From Paenibacillus brevis (GTDB taxonomy: Bacteria > Bacillota > Bacilli > Paenibacillales > Paenibacillaceae), in assembly GCF_018919145.1 (NCBI RefSeq), contig NZ_JAHLQJ010000005.1, positions 1-64,000 of the forward strand: 64,000 nt of DNA, in the 5' to 3' direction. A program made the position numbers and the translations under genes. Below, piece after piece: positions 8,535-17,186 of the stretch (its first letter is position 1; every line of letters starts with the position of its first letter). Below the pieces are notes generated by a model that was not told the origin of the DNA, ran no database searches, and saw nothing but the letters and a program-made list of their open reading frames with translations.

Positions 8535-8749
8535 GTGTTCAAAAAGTCAGCTTTTCAGCACCGAGAAGGTTGCGAGAACCCGACGAAGGAGGAACGGAGT
8601 GTAGGCAAAACCTACAGGAGTGAAATGCTTCCAATGGAAGCATGCATCGTAAGCATTCGCTTGGACTTCGAGGGTGAACGCAAGATTCGATGTCGAATCA
8701 CTCCCTTGAAATTCTTCGTGATCAAAAGATGGCTTTTTGAACTACCTCT
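8535..8749. repeat. MITE-like dispersed repeat, copy B (full length, 215 bp)
   Basis: This is the cleanest copy. The left end GTTCAAAAAGTCAGCTTTT (8537-8555) pairs with the right end AAAAGATGGCTTTTTGAAC (8724-8742) at 17 of 19 positions. The interior words CACCGAGAAGGTTGCGAGAA and GGAACGGAGTGTAGGCAAAA are shared with the copy at 29609. TTCGAGGGTGAACGCAAGAT is shared with the copy at 48595. It lies between the starts of the hydrolase and, beyond a convergent gap, the YyaC-like gene. No transposase is encoded. Confidence 0.9.
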
Positions 8750-8781
8750 AATATGGTTCTTTTCCATATCATTAAGCTTGA

Positions 8782-9321
8782 TTAGCCTCTTTGAAACCCT
8801 TTGGCGGCCGCGAGCGCAATCTGCTCCGCCATCTGCATAACCAAATGAAGAGAAGTCATCTGCAACGTCCAGTAAGGCTTGGGACTATTAACATTGACCA
8901 CAGCCGCCACACTGTAGTTGCCAACCGCCGGGAGCTTTGTCCCCACGGATCTTGCAGGGTACAGCGGCTGCTCCGATACAAGAAAGGAGCCTACCGAGGC
9001 TGGGGAACCGAGGCAAGCGTCGATAGCAATAATAATACTTTCCGGCGGAATATCGAGAATAAGACGCTCCAGGTTGGCCGCGTCGCAGGGATTTGGCATG
9101 GTTCCTATTACATAGTTGAAGCTAAGCTCCATAAGCCGCGAGCCTACCAACGGACCCAGCGCATCGCCGGAGGAGCGGTCGGTTCCCACACACAGAAAGA
9201 CGACATGCTCTCCGTGGTGGCGCCGCCTTATTCCTTGAAAGAAGTCCGCCAGTTCGTCTCCGGATATTCTTTTGTAATCCGAGCCGGTTGCTGACAATTT
9301 GCGGTTATCGTCAAGCAGCAT
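8782..9321 (-). CDS. yyaC: YyaC-like spore protein (DUF1256)
   Basis: A 179-residue protein of the YyaC/DUF1256 family, related in fold to the hydrogenase-maturation/GPR protease group and associated with sporulation. Diagnostic segments are FLCVGTDRSSGDALGPLVGS at about residues 40-59 (GTDRSxGDxxGP), IIIAIDACLGSPASVGSF at about 96-113 and VGTKLPAVGNYSVAAVVNVN at about 125-144. The ATG is preceded by GGAGAGGGGGAGAAT. CATACTA lies about 45 bp upstream and would suit a forespore sigma factor -10, but no convincing -35 was found. It marks the organism as an endospore former. Its biochemical role is not established. Confidence 0.9.
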   Translation of the reverse strand: MLLDDNRKLSATGSDYKRISGDELADFFQGIRRRHHGEHVVFLCVGTDRSSGDALGPLVGSRLMELSFNYVIGTMPNPCDAANLERLILDIPPESIIIAIDACLGSPASVGSFLVSEQPLYPARSVGTKLPAVGNYSVAAVVNVNSPKPYWTLQMTSLHLVMQMAEQIALAAAKGFQRG

Positions 9322-9470
9322 ATTCTCCCCCTCTCCTCAAGCTTTTCCAATATGTAAGATAGTATGATTGTATCGCAAGAGATTAGGGACCGCAAAGCAA
9401 TCGGTTGTGCGATTCAGTCAATAACATGGTACAATAGCCGGGATAATACGATGAAGGGAAGAAGTGAAGA

Positions 9471-9704
9471 ATGGATTTAAGCCAGAGAAGCCAAGAAAAT
9501 GTGGAGTATATGATTGAAGCCATCAAGACCAAGCTGAAAATGGCAACCGGTGCTGCAATGAACGCTTCCGCCTTCCATGTTGGCCAATATGATGACATTA
9601 TGGATATTTACGAGCTCGTTATAAACAAAGAAAGGCTCAGCATCTCCGAGGTGGAGGCGCTGGCCCAGGAACTTGGTCATCTTCGAAATAACAGCAAAGC
9701 TTAA
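9471..9704 (+). CDS. yfkK: DUF1128 family protein (YfkK-like)
   Basis: A 77-residue helical cytoplasmic protein, full length for the DUF1128 family. It has SQENVEYMIEAIKTKLKMAT at the N-terminus and the characteristic YDDIMDIYELVINKERLSIS followed by EVEALAQELGHLR. The ATG follows GAAGGGAAGAAGTGAAGA. It is a single rightward gene, convergent with pirin (16-base gap). No function is established for the family. Confidence 0.88.
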   Translation: MDLSQRSQENVEYMIEAIKTKLKMATGAAMNASAFHVGQYDDIMDIYELVINKERLSISEVEALAQELGHLRNNSKA

Positions 9705-9720
9705 GCGACGAACATCCCGG

Positions 9721-10440
9721 TCAGGGCATCTCAATAATCAATAGTTCAGCCGGGTCTTCACCTGTTTTGCCGATACTGATTTCTTCCTTACTTTGAATGC
9801 GGGCCGCATCTCCAGGATGCAGAGAAAATGTCTGTTTGCCGCAACTGAAGTCTGCGTGTCCCGCTATCAAAAACAGGTGTATCCGGCGTCCGTCCGGTGA
9901 CAGATGGACCGGCTTCTGATCCGTTAGAACCGGAGCATAGATCATGACGTCTTGACGGATCTGCAGATTCTCTCCTGTACCGGCATCGCTGCTGATGACA
10001 GGCTCCACCCTGCCAACCCGCTGCTCTTTCGGAAAGCATCTATGGCTTAACTTTGGCGCCAAGCCGCGATCCTCCGGCAAGAACCACATCTGCAGATATC
10101 GCACAGGCTTGCCGCCAACGGGAGCATGCTCCGAGTGGGTTACGCCCGTCCCTGCACTCAACACCTGAAAGCTTCCTTCTTCCAGCAATTCCTTACTGCC
10201 TGCGGACTCCAGCTTATGCAGCAGTTGTCCGGAAAGAACGTAGGTTACGATTTCCAGATCCTGATGAGAGTGAGACTCCAGGCTATGCCCAGGAGCCATC
10301 ATATGATCATTCAGAACCAGCAGACAGCCAAAATGGGCATTCCCCGGGTCGTCATAGTCGGCGAAGGAAAAGCTGTATTCACTATGAACAGGGCCTTCTT
10401 TGGCCGTATGGCGCTCTGCGGAAGTTACAACTTTTATCAT
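9721..10440 (-). CDS. Pirin family protein
   Basis: A 239-residue bicupin. The N-terminal pirin cupin carries GHSLESHSHQDLEIVTYVLS at about residues 52-71, giving the metal-binding His cluster, and GTGVTHSEHAP at about 97. The C-terminal half is a shorter second cupin ending in LLIIEMP. Pirins bind Fe or Ni, and some act as quercetinases or redox-linked regulators; the activity here is unknown. The ATG has AGGAGG six bases upstream. A SigB-type promoter candidate (GATTAA-14-GGGTAA) lies 50 bp before the start, suggesting general stress control (inference). Confidence 0.9.
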   Translation of the reverse strand: MIKVVTSAERHTAKEGPVHSEYSFSFADYDDPGNAHFGCLLVLNDHMMAPGHSLESHSHQDLEIVTYVLSGQLLHKLESAGSKELLEEGSFQVLSAGTGVTHSEHAPVGGKPVRYLQMWFLPEDRGLAPKLSHRCFPKEQRVGRVEPVISSDAGTGENLQIRQDVMIYAPVLTDQKPVHLSPDGRRIHLFLIAGHADFSCGKQTFSLHPGDAARIQSKEEISIGKTGEDPAELLIIEMP

Positions 10441-10489
10441 CCTGATCCTCCTACCTCTCTTTTAACCTCTGACTGGGATTTATATGTTT

Positions 10490-10515
10490 TTACCCCTATC
10501 GCCGTTCGGTTAATC
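10490..10515 (-). promoter_or_regulatory. Candidate SigB promoter of the pirin gene
   Basis: Minus strand GATTAA, 14-bp spacer, GGGTAA. It has the same spacer and -10 as the two leftward promoters at 23542 and 24706. The -35 differs from the GTTTAA consensus at one position. It lies 50 bp before the pirin ATG. Confidence 0.45.
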
Positions 10516-10542
10516 AAGGCATCCAAGACATGGCTGACTACC

Positions 10543-11547
10543 CTATTCCAACAAAAATTCCGCTTCCGAGCTCCCGACCTCCCATCCTTCATCATTGTGA
10601 ATGATCCCGCTAAATGATTCTTTCAGGCGCTGAAGAGTAACGGTATTTTGATACCCCAGCTGCCGCAGGATTTCCTGCACGATCAGACCCCATTCCTCCT
10701 CTGAACCGTCCATGATTTTAAAGGCGATTCCCAGACGTTCTTTGCGCAAGCTGAAGGCATAGACCCCTTTGAATCCGCCCTTGGCTACGATGTTATCGTC
10801 CTCCAGCAGCAGCGTATCAATACGGCCGCTTCCGCCTACCATCTCAGGATGCTTGTTCATCGCCGCTCCGATCGACCGGGCAGCCTCAGCCGTCTGCGGA
10901 TCTTCAATCCGGTCCGGGCAGGCAAGCTTCATATATGCCGTTGCCAGCGAGGAGAGCGGCAAATTAAATACGGGTAATCCACAGCCGTCTGTGGCAAGCC
11001 GGATATCCTCGGCAGGATAATCAGCCAAATCCGCAAGCACCGCCAATATTTCCCTTTGAACCGGATGCGCGGGGTCGTTATAGTGTTCCTGCGTCATGCC
11101 GGCCATCTTGCAATAGGCCTGAATTCCAAGATGCTTACCGGAGCAATTATGATACAGCTTTCTTGAATCTCCTCCGTCACGCAGCAATTGAGCCCGTGCC
11201 TTTCTGTCCAACGGCAGGGCAGGAGCACACACCAATCCCTGCTCCTGCAGGCCGGTCTTCCGGAGCAGGCTCTCCAGGGTCTCCACATGGTGATGCTGGG
11301 CGCGATGGGAGGCTGTCATAATAGCAACTTCAGCTTCATTTAACCCATAATGCGGAATCAACCCGGCGCGAATCCCGGGTATCGCTTGAATCGGCTTGGC
11401 TGCCGAACGGGTAAACACCCGAAAGCGCGGATCTCCTGCCTGTTTCCTTATGGTTCCATGCTCATCAACAATACATATATGTCCATTATGGATGCACTCC
11501 AGCATGCCGCCGCGATATTCCTTCACAAGCAATGCTTCCCTTGTCAT
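10543..11547 (-). CDS. L-asparaginase II family protein
   Basis: A 334-residue cytoplasmic protein of the asparaginase II (Rhizobium etli-type) family, unrelated to the E. coli AnsA/AnsB fold. Family segments are EYRGGMLECIHNGHICIVDE near the N-terminus, FTRSAAKPIQAIP at about residue 45, MTASHRAQHHHVETLESLL at about 77, NCSGKHLGIQAYC at about 133 and DGCGLPVFNLPLSSLA at about 187. The Ser/Lys/Cys in these segments are those conserved in the family. Expected reaction: asparagine to aspartate plus ammonia. The ATG follows AGAGGGGATTAGA. Monocistronic and leftward. Confidence 0.92.
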   Translation of the reverse strand: MTREALLVKEYRGGMLECIHNGHICIVDEHGTIRKQAGDPRFRVFTRSAAKPIQAIPGIRAGLIPHYGLNEAEVAIMTASHRAQHHHVETLESLLRKTGLQEQGLVCAPALPLDRKARAQLLRDGGDSRKLYHNCSGKHLGIQAYCKMAGMTQEHYNDPAHPVQREILAVLADLADYPAEDIRLATDGCGLPVFNLPLSSLATAYMKLACPDRIEDPQTAEAARSIGAAMNKHPEMVGGSGRIDTLLLEDDNIVAKGGFKGVYAFSLRKERLGIAFKIMDGSEEEWGLIVQEILRQLGYQNTVTLQRLKESFSGIIHNDEGWEVGSSEAEFLLE

Positions 11548-11732
11548 TCTAATCCCCTCTTTGCAGTGATGTACTCCATTAACTATCCGTCACTACAGTA
11601 TAGTACAGCGCCCCTCCAATCGCCACATCCCTTTGTTTCACCCTATTCCCTCACGTTTATATACCAAGTAACAGCCTGTAAATATCAAGGCGCTATATTC
11701 ATTAAATTTATATAAAAAAGGAGCGGATTTTC

Positions 11733-12179
11733 ATGAACGAAGCGGAAAAAGAATATCCAGTGCATAGTAGTGCAACCTTCACGAAAGGACTTGTTATCGG
11801 TGCCTTGCTCGGCGCTGCCGCAGCCTTGCTGTGTGCTCCAAAGCCAGGACGCGAGCTTCGCAGCGACCTGTCCGAAAAGATTAGTGTCGCAACAGACAAA
11901 ACGAAGGATCTGGCTGCGGTAGCATATGATAAGGGCTCGGATTTGGCCAAGACGGCCGTGTCCAAGACAACAGATCTGGCAAAGACCGTAAGTGACGGTG
12001 CCAGTTCAATCGTATCCAGCCTGAAGGAGGCTTCCTCGGATGTCACGGAAGATGTGAAGAAGGAAGCGAAGGAGGTATCCGAGAAAACAGAGGATACGGT
12101 AAAGGATTTGAAGGATGAAGCCAAAAAGACGGCTGACGAGACCAAGCGCGAATTGGGTTCATCATCTAACTCCCTGTAA
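11733..12179 (+). CDS. YtxH domain-containing protein
   Basis: A 148-residue protein with the YtxH signature in residues 18-45 (FTKGLVIGALLGAAAALLCA followed by PKPGRELR), a single hydrophobic hairpin or TM at the N-terminus. The remaining about 100 residues are a hydrophilic Ala/Lys/Glu/Thr helix with LEA-like 11-residue spacing (DLAKTAVSKTTDLAKTVSDG). In B. subtilis the ytxGHJ group belongs to the general stress regulon. Here the relative DUF948 gene lies at 24158. The ATG has AAGGAG ten bases upstream. I found no clear SigB box for this gene. Confidence 0.88.
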   Translation: MNEAEKEYPVHSSATFTKGLVIGALLGAAAALLCAPKPGRELRSDLSEKISVATDKTKDLAAVAYDKGSDLAKTAVSKTTDLAKTVSDGASSIVSSLKEASSDVTEDVKKEAKEVSEKTEDTVKDLKDEAKKTADETKRELGSSSNSL

Positions 12180-12193
12180 CGGGGCTGTCTTTA

Positions 12194-12220
12194 AAAGCGC
12201 CAGCTGCCGGCTGGCGCTTT
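12194..12220 (+). terminator. Hairpin after the YtxH gene
   Basis: Perfect stem AAAGCGCCAGC / GCTGGCGCTTT around TGCCG, 15 bp after the stop and followed by a modest T-rich tail (ATCATTTT). It probably reduces read-through into the DUF5665 gene. Confidence 0.7.
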
Positions 12221-12259
12221 ATCATTTTACCGGCAAATCTGCCGCCCAGGAGGTATCCC

Positions 12260-12580
12260 ATGGCCCAATTGAATCCCTATGATACAAAAGAACACCCCTT
12301 TGAGCTTCGGCATGAAGTCAAACGTCTGAACGGACGGCTGGATCAAATTGCCGATATGCTGGAAAAGTCGGAATTCAAGGATATTCTCGAAAATTATACG
12401 AATCCTAAAAAGCGTGTCATTTCTAACTTTATGGCAGGCATGTCCCGCGGGTTGGGATTAAGTATCGGCACCTTTGTTGTTCTCGGTTTGCTTGGGTGGC
12501 TGCTCTCCCTATTTGTGGATCTGCCGATGGTCGGTGACTACATCAAGAATTTACAGGATTACATTCAGTCGCAGCCTTAA
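12260..12580 (+). CDS. DUF5665 family membrane protein
   Basis: A 106-residue protein. Residues 1-50 are a hydrophilic, helical cytoplasmic part (HEVKRLNGRLDQIADMLEKS). One or two hydrophobic segments at about 58-92 include MAGMSRGLGLSIGTFVVLGL and LLSLFVDLPMVGDYI. This pattern fits the DUF5665 family of small membrane proteins. The ATG follows AGGAGGTATCCC. It lies between the YtxH gene and a 74-residue acidic protein on the same strand, possibly a small operon of envelope or stress proteins. Function unknown. Confidence 0.8.
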   Translation: MAQLNPYDTKEHPFELRHEVKRLNGRLDQIADMLEKSEFKDILENYTNPKKRVISNFMAGMSRGLGLSIGTFVVLGLLGWLLSLFVDLPMVGDYIKNLQDYIQSQP

Positions 12581-12621
12581 GCTCCCCTGAATCTATTTTC
12601 AATGAAACGGAGGCCTCTCTG

Positions 12622-12846
12622 ATGCGAAAACAGCCAGGCAAGGAAGAGATCGGCGCTTATACCGAGCGCCAGATTCGTGAAGCTGATCAAGGAGAGTATC
12701 CTGGGCATAAAAGCATCGAAACCGCTGAGAATGGCTCCATGGTGAATGATATGGAGGATTTGAAGCAATTAGGTGAGGATATGGAGGAGATGCATACCTC
12801 CAGCGAGGATCACAAGCAGGGAGTTCATGTTGATCCGGAACAGTAA
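12622..12846 (+). CDS. Hypothetical acidic 74-aa protein
   Basis: A very hydrophilic, acidic protein with no hydrophobic core (AENGSMVNDMEDLKQLGEDM; many Glu/Asp/Gln/His), probably disordered or a simple helix. The ATG is preceded by ACGGAGG nine bases upstream. It follows the DUF5665 gene by 41 bases and is closed by a strong bidirectional terminator, so it is likely cotranscribed with it. I recognise no family. Confidence 0.6.
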   Translation: MRKQPGKEEIGAYTERQIREADQGEYPGHKSIETAENGSMVNDMEDLKQLGEDMEEMHTSSEDHKQGVHVDPEQ

Positions 12847-12850
12847 TTGC

Positions 12851-12892
12851 AAAAAACCTGAATCTCTGCCATAGGCGAGATTCAGGTTTTTT
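12851..12892. terminator. Bidirectional terminator between the 74-aa gene and the sigB operon
   Basis: AAAAAACCTGAATCTC (12851-12866) pairs perfectly with GAGATTCAGGTTTTTT (12877-12892). There is a T-run on both strands, so it serves the rightward small genes and the leftward sigB-corA operon. Its last bases overlap the corA stop. Confidence 0.9.
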
Positions 12893-13874
12893 ATACGTTT
12901 TCGTCTTTACTTTTTGCTTTTAGCAAATCACCGGTCCAGCCCTTGGCTCGAATCCAGAAGTACATCCCTCCAGAAAGCAACAAAATAATTCCGCACATCA
13001 ACGCAAATCCGAAGGACCCTAAGTCGTCCCAAGGAAGACGCTTAAAATTCATTCCCCATAACGCTCCGATAACGGTGGCAGGAGTAAAGACAGAGGTCAC
13101 AATGGTTAATGTCTTCATGATGTCATTACCGCGGAAAGCAGTCACTGCATCATCAATCGAGATAAGGGTATCCATCTCTTTCTCGTAATGCTCAACCAGC
13201 TCTTGCATCCGATTACCCCGATACAAAAAACGCAGGTAAATCGGACTTTCTTCAATCTCCTTCAAATAGGCTTCCTTTACTGCAGTAGCGATTTCCCTGC
13301 AGGGTACGAACAAATTCGACCAGTATAGGAGCTCAAAGCGAGCGGAGATAATTTGATCCAGCAAATATTTATGATTATTCTTCTGCATCGTTTCTTCAAC
13401 TTCACGCAGCTTCTTTTCAAATTGATCCATGCCGGAATGCAAATAATGCATCAGCATTCGAATGATGACCAGCAGTCCTTCTGCAGCAAGCGGGGCGGAT
13501 TTCAGCATATTCAGATGACCCTGCTGCTCCAGATGCCGTCTTGTCTCACCATCCAGGTTTATCGTAATCAGCTTGTCCTTGTTGACATAAAAATGAAGCA
13601 ACAGGCAAGAATCTTTTTCTTGCATTTCTTCGGAATTTGTATAGAGCAGAGAACCGAACAGAACAGGTTCTCTGCCATCCGGGAAGCGAACCGTTAAATA
13701 ATTGGTCTCCTGCTTTGAAATTATATCCAGCCATGTCCGGGTATCCGGATGATCCCGGCGCAATTGTTCAATCCCAGGGGAATCCCCCTCGTGGTCTTGG
13801 AGATCAAGCCATATCCAATCGTGATCTGTAGGGATTTGCTTCAGCGCGCTAATCTTCTCCAAAGCCAGTCTCAC
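12891..13874 (-). CDS. CorA family divalent cation transporter
   Basis: A 327-residue CorA-type magnesium/divalent metal channel. It has a soluble N-terminal alpha/beta and coiled-coil funnel (residues 1-260), then two C-terminal TM helices at about 262-282 and 293-313. The signature GMN is present as ALWGMNFKRLPW between them. The frame opens with GTG at 13874, three bases after the sigB stop. A TTG at 13862 has GAGGTGAG seven bases before it and may be the true start. It occupies the last place of the SigB operon. Metal-transport coupling to stress control is an inference from position only. Confidence 0.88.
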   Translation of the reverse strand: MRLALEKISALKQIPTDHDWIWLDLQDHEGDSPGIEQLRRDHPDTRTWLDIISKQETNYLTVRFPDGREPVLFGSLLYTNSEEMQEKDSCLLLHFYVNKDKLITINLDGETRRHLEQQGHLNMLKSAPLAAEGLLVIIRMLMHYLHSGMDQFEKKLREVEETMQKNNHKYLLDQIISARFELLYWSNLFVPCREIATAVKEAYLKEIEESPIYLRFLYRGNRMQELVEHYEKEMDTLISIDDAVTAFRGNDIMKTLTIVTSVFTPATVIGALWGMNFKRLPWDDLGSFGFALMCGIILLLSGGMYFWIRAKGWTGDLLKAKSKDENV

Positions 13875-13875
13875 C

Positions 13876-14649
13876 TCAGGTAAATTCAGAATTGGACATG
13901 ATCAGTTTCAGCTTCTCGGTTGCCCGTTTCTGAATACGGGATACACTCATTTGCGAGACCCCAAGCTTCTGGGCGATGGCCCGTTGGGACTGTCCCTCCT
14001 GGAACGCAAGGAGAAGTACTTGCTGCTCCTGATCCTTTAGTTGACTAAGCGCCTGTTGTAGATCCATGCGTTTTTCTACCGTATCGTAATCATCCGCCTC
14101 GGAGCTGATCAATTCGCCGAGCGTTGCGGCACTCTCCTCTTGAGATAACGGGGAGTCCAAAGATACGTAGTGATAGCATTCCCTTCCTGCCAGCACCTCC
14201 ACAGTCTCTTCAGCTGACAGATCAAGAAATTCTGCAATTTCCTGCACGTTTGGCGATCGTTCCAGCTTAACGGTTAGTTCATCAATGGCCTGCTGAACCA
14301 ACGCTCCCTTTTCCTTGATTCTCCTTGGCACCTGGATATACCAGGACTTGTCCCGCAGAAAATTTTTCATATGGCCAATCATGCTTTTCATGGCGTAAGG
14401 CTCAAAGGGAATGCCCATCTCGATATCATACTGTTGAAGCAAACGAATTAATGCCATTTGCCCCACCTGATATAAGTCCTCATAGAGATCCGGGCGGTTG
14501 CGGGCGATTTTCCCTGCCGCCATCTTGACCATGGGTTCATATTTTTTGATCAGGACGGTAGCAATTTCATTGTCCTTTGTCTGCTGGTATTCCCAGATCA
14601 GACTGGTTGATTCATTCATGGACTCAGGGGGAGTCACTTTATCGGTCAT
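13876..14649 (-). CDS. sigB: RNA polymerase sigma factor SigB
   Basis: A 257-residue group 3 sigma-70 factor of the SigB/SigF/SigG class. Region 2 carries DLYEDLYQVGQMALIRLLQQ at about residues 54-73 and FEPYAMKSMIGHMKNFLRDK at about 82-101. Region 3 begins VPRRIKEKGALVQQAIDEL. The region 4 helix-turn-helix is RAIAQKLGVSQMSVSRIQKR near 225-244. The identity as SigB rather than SigF rests on the rsbV-rsbW genes directly before it and the RsbK/M/Y-like genes in the same operon. The ATG overlaps the rsbW stop (ATGA), the usual stoichiometric coupling of an anti-sigma factor and its target. It should drive the general stress regulon, for which candidate promoters are seen nearby. Confidence 0.93.
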   Translation of the reverse strand: MTDKVTPPESMNESTSLIWEYQQTKDNEIATVLIKKYEPMVKMAAGKIARNRPDLYEDLYQVGQMALIRLLQQYDIEMGIPFEPYAMKSMIGHMKNFLRDKSWYIQVPRRIKEKGALVQQAIDELTVKLERSPNVQEIAEFLDLSAEETVEVLAGRECYHYVSLDSPLSQEESAATLGELISSEADDYDTVEKRMDLQQALSQLKDQEQQVLLLAFQEGQSQRAIAQKLGVSQMSVSRIQKRATEKLKLIMSNSEFT

Positions 14650-15089
14650 ACCCTTTCCTCACTCTTCACGAGGCGCCTTGTCATAACTACCTTGGTGCCC
14701 TTACCGGCTTCGTTCACCACTGAAACGTCATCCATCAGTGCCTGCATTAAATAAAAGCCAAGTCCACCAATTTGCGCGTCGCTAAGATTCTTGTCATGCA
14801 ACGCCGAGCGTTCTCCCCACGACTCAAAGCTCTCCCCTTCATCCTTGACCGTAATGGACAATGCCTCATTCTGAACTTCAAAGACAACTTCCATCATTCC
14901 GGCTCCATCCTTATAGGCATAGAGAACGGAATTATTACACGCTTCGGAGACAGCGACCTTCATGTCCTCTATCTCCTCGTAAGAAAAACCCATCTTTGAT
15001 GCAATCCCGTACAGGTTTAGCCTTACGATATCGACGTACTCTGCATTTGCCGGCAAACTGATAACTATCTTCTGTACCTCATCAATCAT
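14646..15089 (-). CDS. rsbW: Anti-sigma B factor / serine-protein kinase RsbW
   Basis: A 147-residue GHKL-type kinase. The N box is MKVAVSEACNNSVLYAYKDG at about residues 38-57. The G1 box is ITVKDEGESFESWG, and a G2-like GGLGFYLMQALMDDV lies near 110-124. RsbW binds and silences SigB and phosphorylates RsbV on a serine. The ATG at 15089 is chosen because GGAAAGGAAAG lies upstream; the longer frame starts inside rsbV. It lies 16 bases after rsbV and overlaps sigB by four bases. Confidence 0.93.
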   Translation of the reverse strand: MIDEVQKIVISLPANAEYVDIVRLNLYGIASKMGFSYEEIEDMKVAVSEACNNSVLYAYKDGAGMMEVVFEVQNEALSITVKDEGESFESWGERSALHDKNLSDAQIGGLGFYLMQALMDDVSVVNEAGKGTKVVMTRRLVKSEERV

Positions 15090-15105
15090 GTGACTCTTTC
15101 CTTTC

Positions 15106-15444
15106 CTATTGGGTGTTCTCCTGAGCGGCAAAGAACTTTGCGATTCCTGTCATATCGAACAATTTCTGAATTTGATCGGGTACTTCTGTTACGAGAAATC
15201 CGGCGGCCATTCCATGTCTTGTCTTGAGAATGGACAGCAGAATACCAATGCCTGTGCTGTCGATGTACTTCAAATCCTTCAGGTTCATCACAAGGTCCTG
15301 CTTCTCATTTACAGCGAGAGGTTCCATTACCTGGCGAAAATCGGGTGCAACAGACAGGTCCAGTTCACCGCGCAGATACACGGTGCAGGTTCCATTCTCC
15401 ACTTGCGACGTAGCGGTAAACTTTTCATTTTTATTCATATTCAT
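15106..15444 (-). CDS. rsbV: Anti-anti-sigma factor RsbV
   Basis: A 112-residue STAS-domain protein. The phospho-acceptor serine lies in LKYIDSTGIGILLSILK at about residues 53-69, and CTVYLRGELDLSVAPDFRQV at about 19-38 is the usual N-terminal strand-helix. In its dephosphorylated form RsbV binds RsbW and frees SigB. ATG 15444 has AGGAGAG seven bases upstream; ATG 15438 is an alternative. It lies 59 bases after the upstream hybrid kinase gene. Confidence 0.93.
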   Translation of the reverse strand: MNMNKNEKFTATSQVENGTCTVYLRGELDLSVAPDFRQVMEPLAVNEKQDLVMNLKDLKYIDSTGIGILLSILKTRHGMAAGFLVTEVPDQIQKLFDMTGIAKFFAAQENTQ

Positions 15445-15503
15445 AGACACTCTCTCCTGAAATATGTTTTCTTTATAGATAACCCGCCAAGCAGGGAATT
15501 GAA

Positions 15504-17168
15504 TCAACCAATTCCTGCCTCTGCCTGAAAAGCATTGCTGTACTGAGTCAGCACAGTTTTGACAGAGCCTAGCTTTAACGGTTTGCTGATGTAATCATTC
15601 ATCCCCGCCTCAATACAACGCTCCCGGGTACCATCCATGACATCCGCGGTCATAGCTACAATCCACGGACTCTTCCCCGAAACCATCTGATCGGCATAGG
15701 CTCTAATCTTTTTCGTAGCGCCAATCCCGTCCAGAATCGGCATTTGCAAATCCATAAAGATCATATCGAAGCCCTGTTCACTCTCAAGGGCCATTTGAAC
15801 GGCCTGATGCCCATCTTCAGCGACCTCGGTCTCATACCCCAGCTTGCGCAGCATACTGACCATAAGCCGCTGATTGACCGGGTGATCGTCCACAACCAGC
15901 ATCGTGCTTTTGGGCGAAGAGGATCTTTCGACAGCCGCCTCCAGCACAGCACACGAGGAATCATCCGTCTCTTCCTGAAAACGGGATACCTCGATGGTGA
16001 ATACAAAGGTAGCCCCCTTCTCTTCCAGCAATTCAGCCCGAATACTTCCGCCCATCAGATGCACAAGAGTCTGGCAGATGGCAAGCCCCAGGCCTGTCCC
16101 GCCATATTTTCTCGTCATCGAAGAGTCCACCTGGGAGAAGGGCTGGAACAACCGCTCTACCTTGTCGGGAGCAATTCCAATGCCTGTGTCCTTTACTGTA
16201 AACTCGAGAATATGGCTATTCTCTCGGGTCTCATGCATGGTAACAAGCAAATAAATCCCGCCCTGATCGGTGAACTTGATACTGTTGGCAATCAGATTTA
16301 TTAGCACCTGGCGCAGCCGCCCCATATCTCCGAACAACACCGGGGGGACCTGGTCATCAATGAAATGAACCAGTTCCAAGGCTTTTTTACCCGCTTCCAC
16401 CGAAAAGAGGTTAATGACCTCCTTTATGACGGAATTCAACTCGAACGGAGTCTCTTCAAGCTCCATCTTGCCGGACTCCATCTTCGTAAAGTCGAGAATA
16501 TCATTTATAATGGCGACCAAGGTATCCGCACTGTTGCGGATAATCTCGGCATACTCTATCTGCTCGCCCTTCAGCTCCGTCTCCATGAGCAGATCGATCA
16601 TTCCGATGACTCCGTTCATCGGGGTCCGAATCTCATGGCTCATCATGGCCAGAAATTCCGTCTTGGCCTTAGCTGCAATCTCAGCCTCTTCCTTGGCCTG
16701 GACAAGCTCCTCATTGATTCGCTCAAGCTCCATCGTCTTCTGCTGGAGCAGCGCGCTCTGGGTCTTCAAACGCTGGTTCGTCAAATACATATCGACAAAA
16801 GCATCGATTTTAGAGCGGAGAATCTGCGGGATAAACGGCTTGACCATATAATCAATAGCCCCCGCGGAGTATCCGGCAAATAAATGCTCCGCTTCCTTGC
16901 TGTTCGCTGAAATAAAAATGATCGGTATGTCCTTCGTGCGGTCTCTTGCCTTAATCAGCTTGGCTGTCTCGATACCATCCAGTCCAGGCATCTGAACATC
17001 GAGTACAATGACAGCAAAGTCATCCTTGAGCAGGCGTCTCAAGGCTTCCTCGCCCGAGGTTGCTTTGACCAGTTCGTAATGCTCGCTTTCCAGAACCGCT
17101 TCCAAGGCCATCAGGTTCTCGGGACGGTCGTCAACCAGCAAGATATGAATGGACTCTTGGATTTCCAT
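15504..17168 (-). CDS. Hybrid histidine kinase REC-HisKA-HATPase-REC
   Basis: A 554-residue soluble kinase without TM segments. The N-terminal receiver (residues 9-120) has phospho-Asp about 57 in [13 protein letters not shown] coiled coil (128-170) follows, then HisKA with His178 in [18 protein letters not shown]. The HATPase domain (about 285-405) has [11 protein letters not shown] and [11 protein letters not shown]-terminal receiver (about 430-548) has [11 protein letters not shown]. It lies 18 bases after the CheR-type gene and 59 bases before rsbV, so it belongs to the SigB operon. The B. cereus cassette as I know it has one such kinase; this second one is an addition. A direct role in SigB control is inferred from position. 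The ATG has GGGAGG close upstream. Confidence 0.88.
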   Translation of the reverse strand: MEIQESIHILLVDDRPENLMALEAVLESEHYELVKATSGEEALRRLLKDDFAVIVLDVQMPGLDGIETAKLIKARDRTKDIPIIFISANSKEAEHLFAGYSAGAIDYMVKPFIPQILRSKIDAFVDMYLTNQRLKTQSALLQQKTMELERINEELVQAKEEAEIAAKAKTEFLAMMSHEIRTPMNGVIGMIDLLMETELKGEQIEYAEIIRNSADTLVAIINDILDFTKMESGKMELEETPFELNSVIKEVINLFSVEAGKKALELVHFIDDQVPPVLFGDMGRLRQVLINLIANSIKFTDQGGIYLLVTMHETRENSHILEFTVKDTGIGIAPDKVERLFQPFSQVDSSMTRKYGGTGLGLAICQTLVHLMGGSIRAELLEEKGATFVFTIEVSRFQEETDDSSCAVLEAAVERSSSPKSTMLVVDDHPVNQRLMVSMLRKLGYETEVAEDGHQAVQMALESEQGFDMIFMDLQMPILDGIGATKKIRAYADQMVSGKSPWIVAMTADVMDGTRERCIEAGMNDYISKPLKLGSVKTVLTQYSNAFQAEAGIG

Positions 17169-17186
17169 GGCATCCTCCCGTAGGGT

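Noticed and set aside
9322..9400. SigF/SigG promoter for the YyaC-like gene
   Set aside because: A CATACTA -10 candidate exists but no -35 at 16-18 bp fits.
15445..15500. SigB promoter for rsbV
   Set aside because: Minus strand GTTGAT and GGGTTA are present but 17 bp apart, longer than the 12-15 bp usual for SigB.
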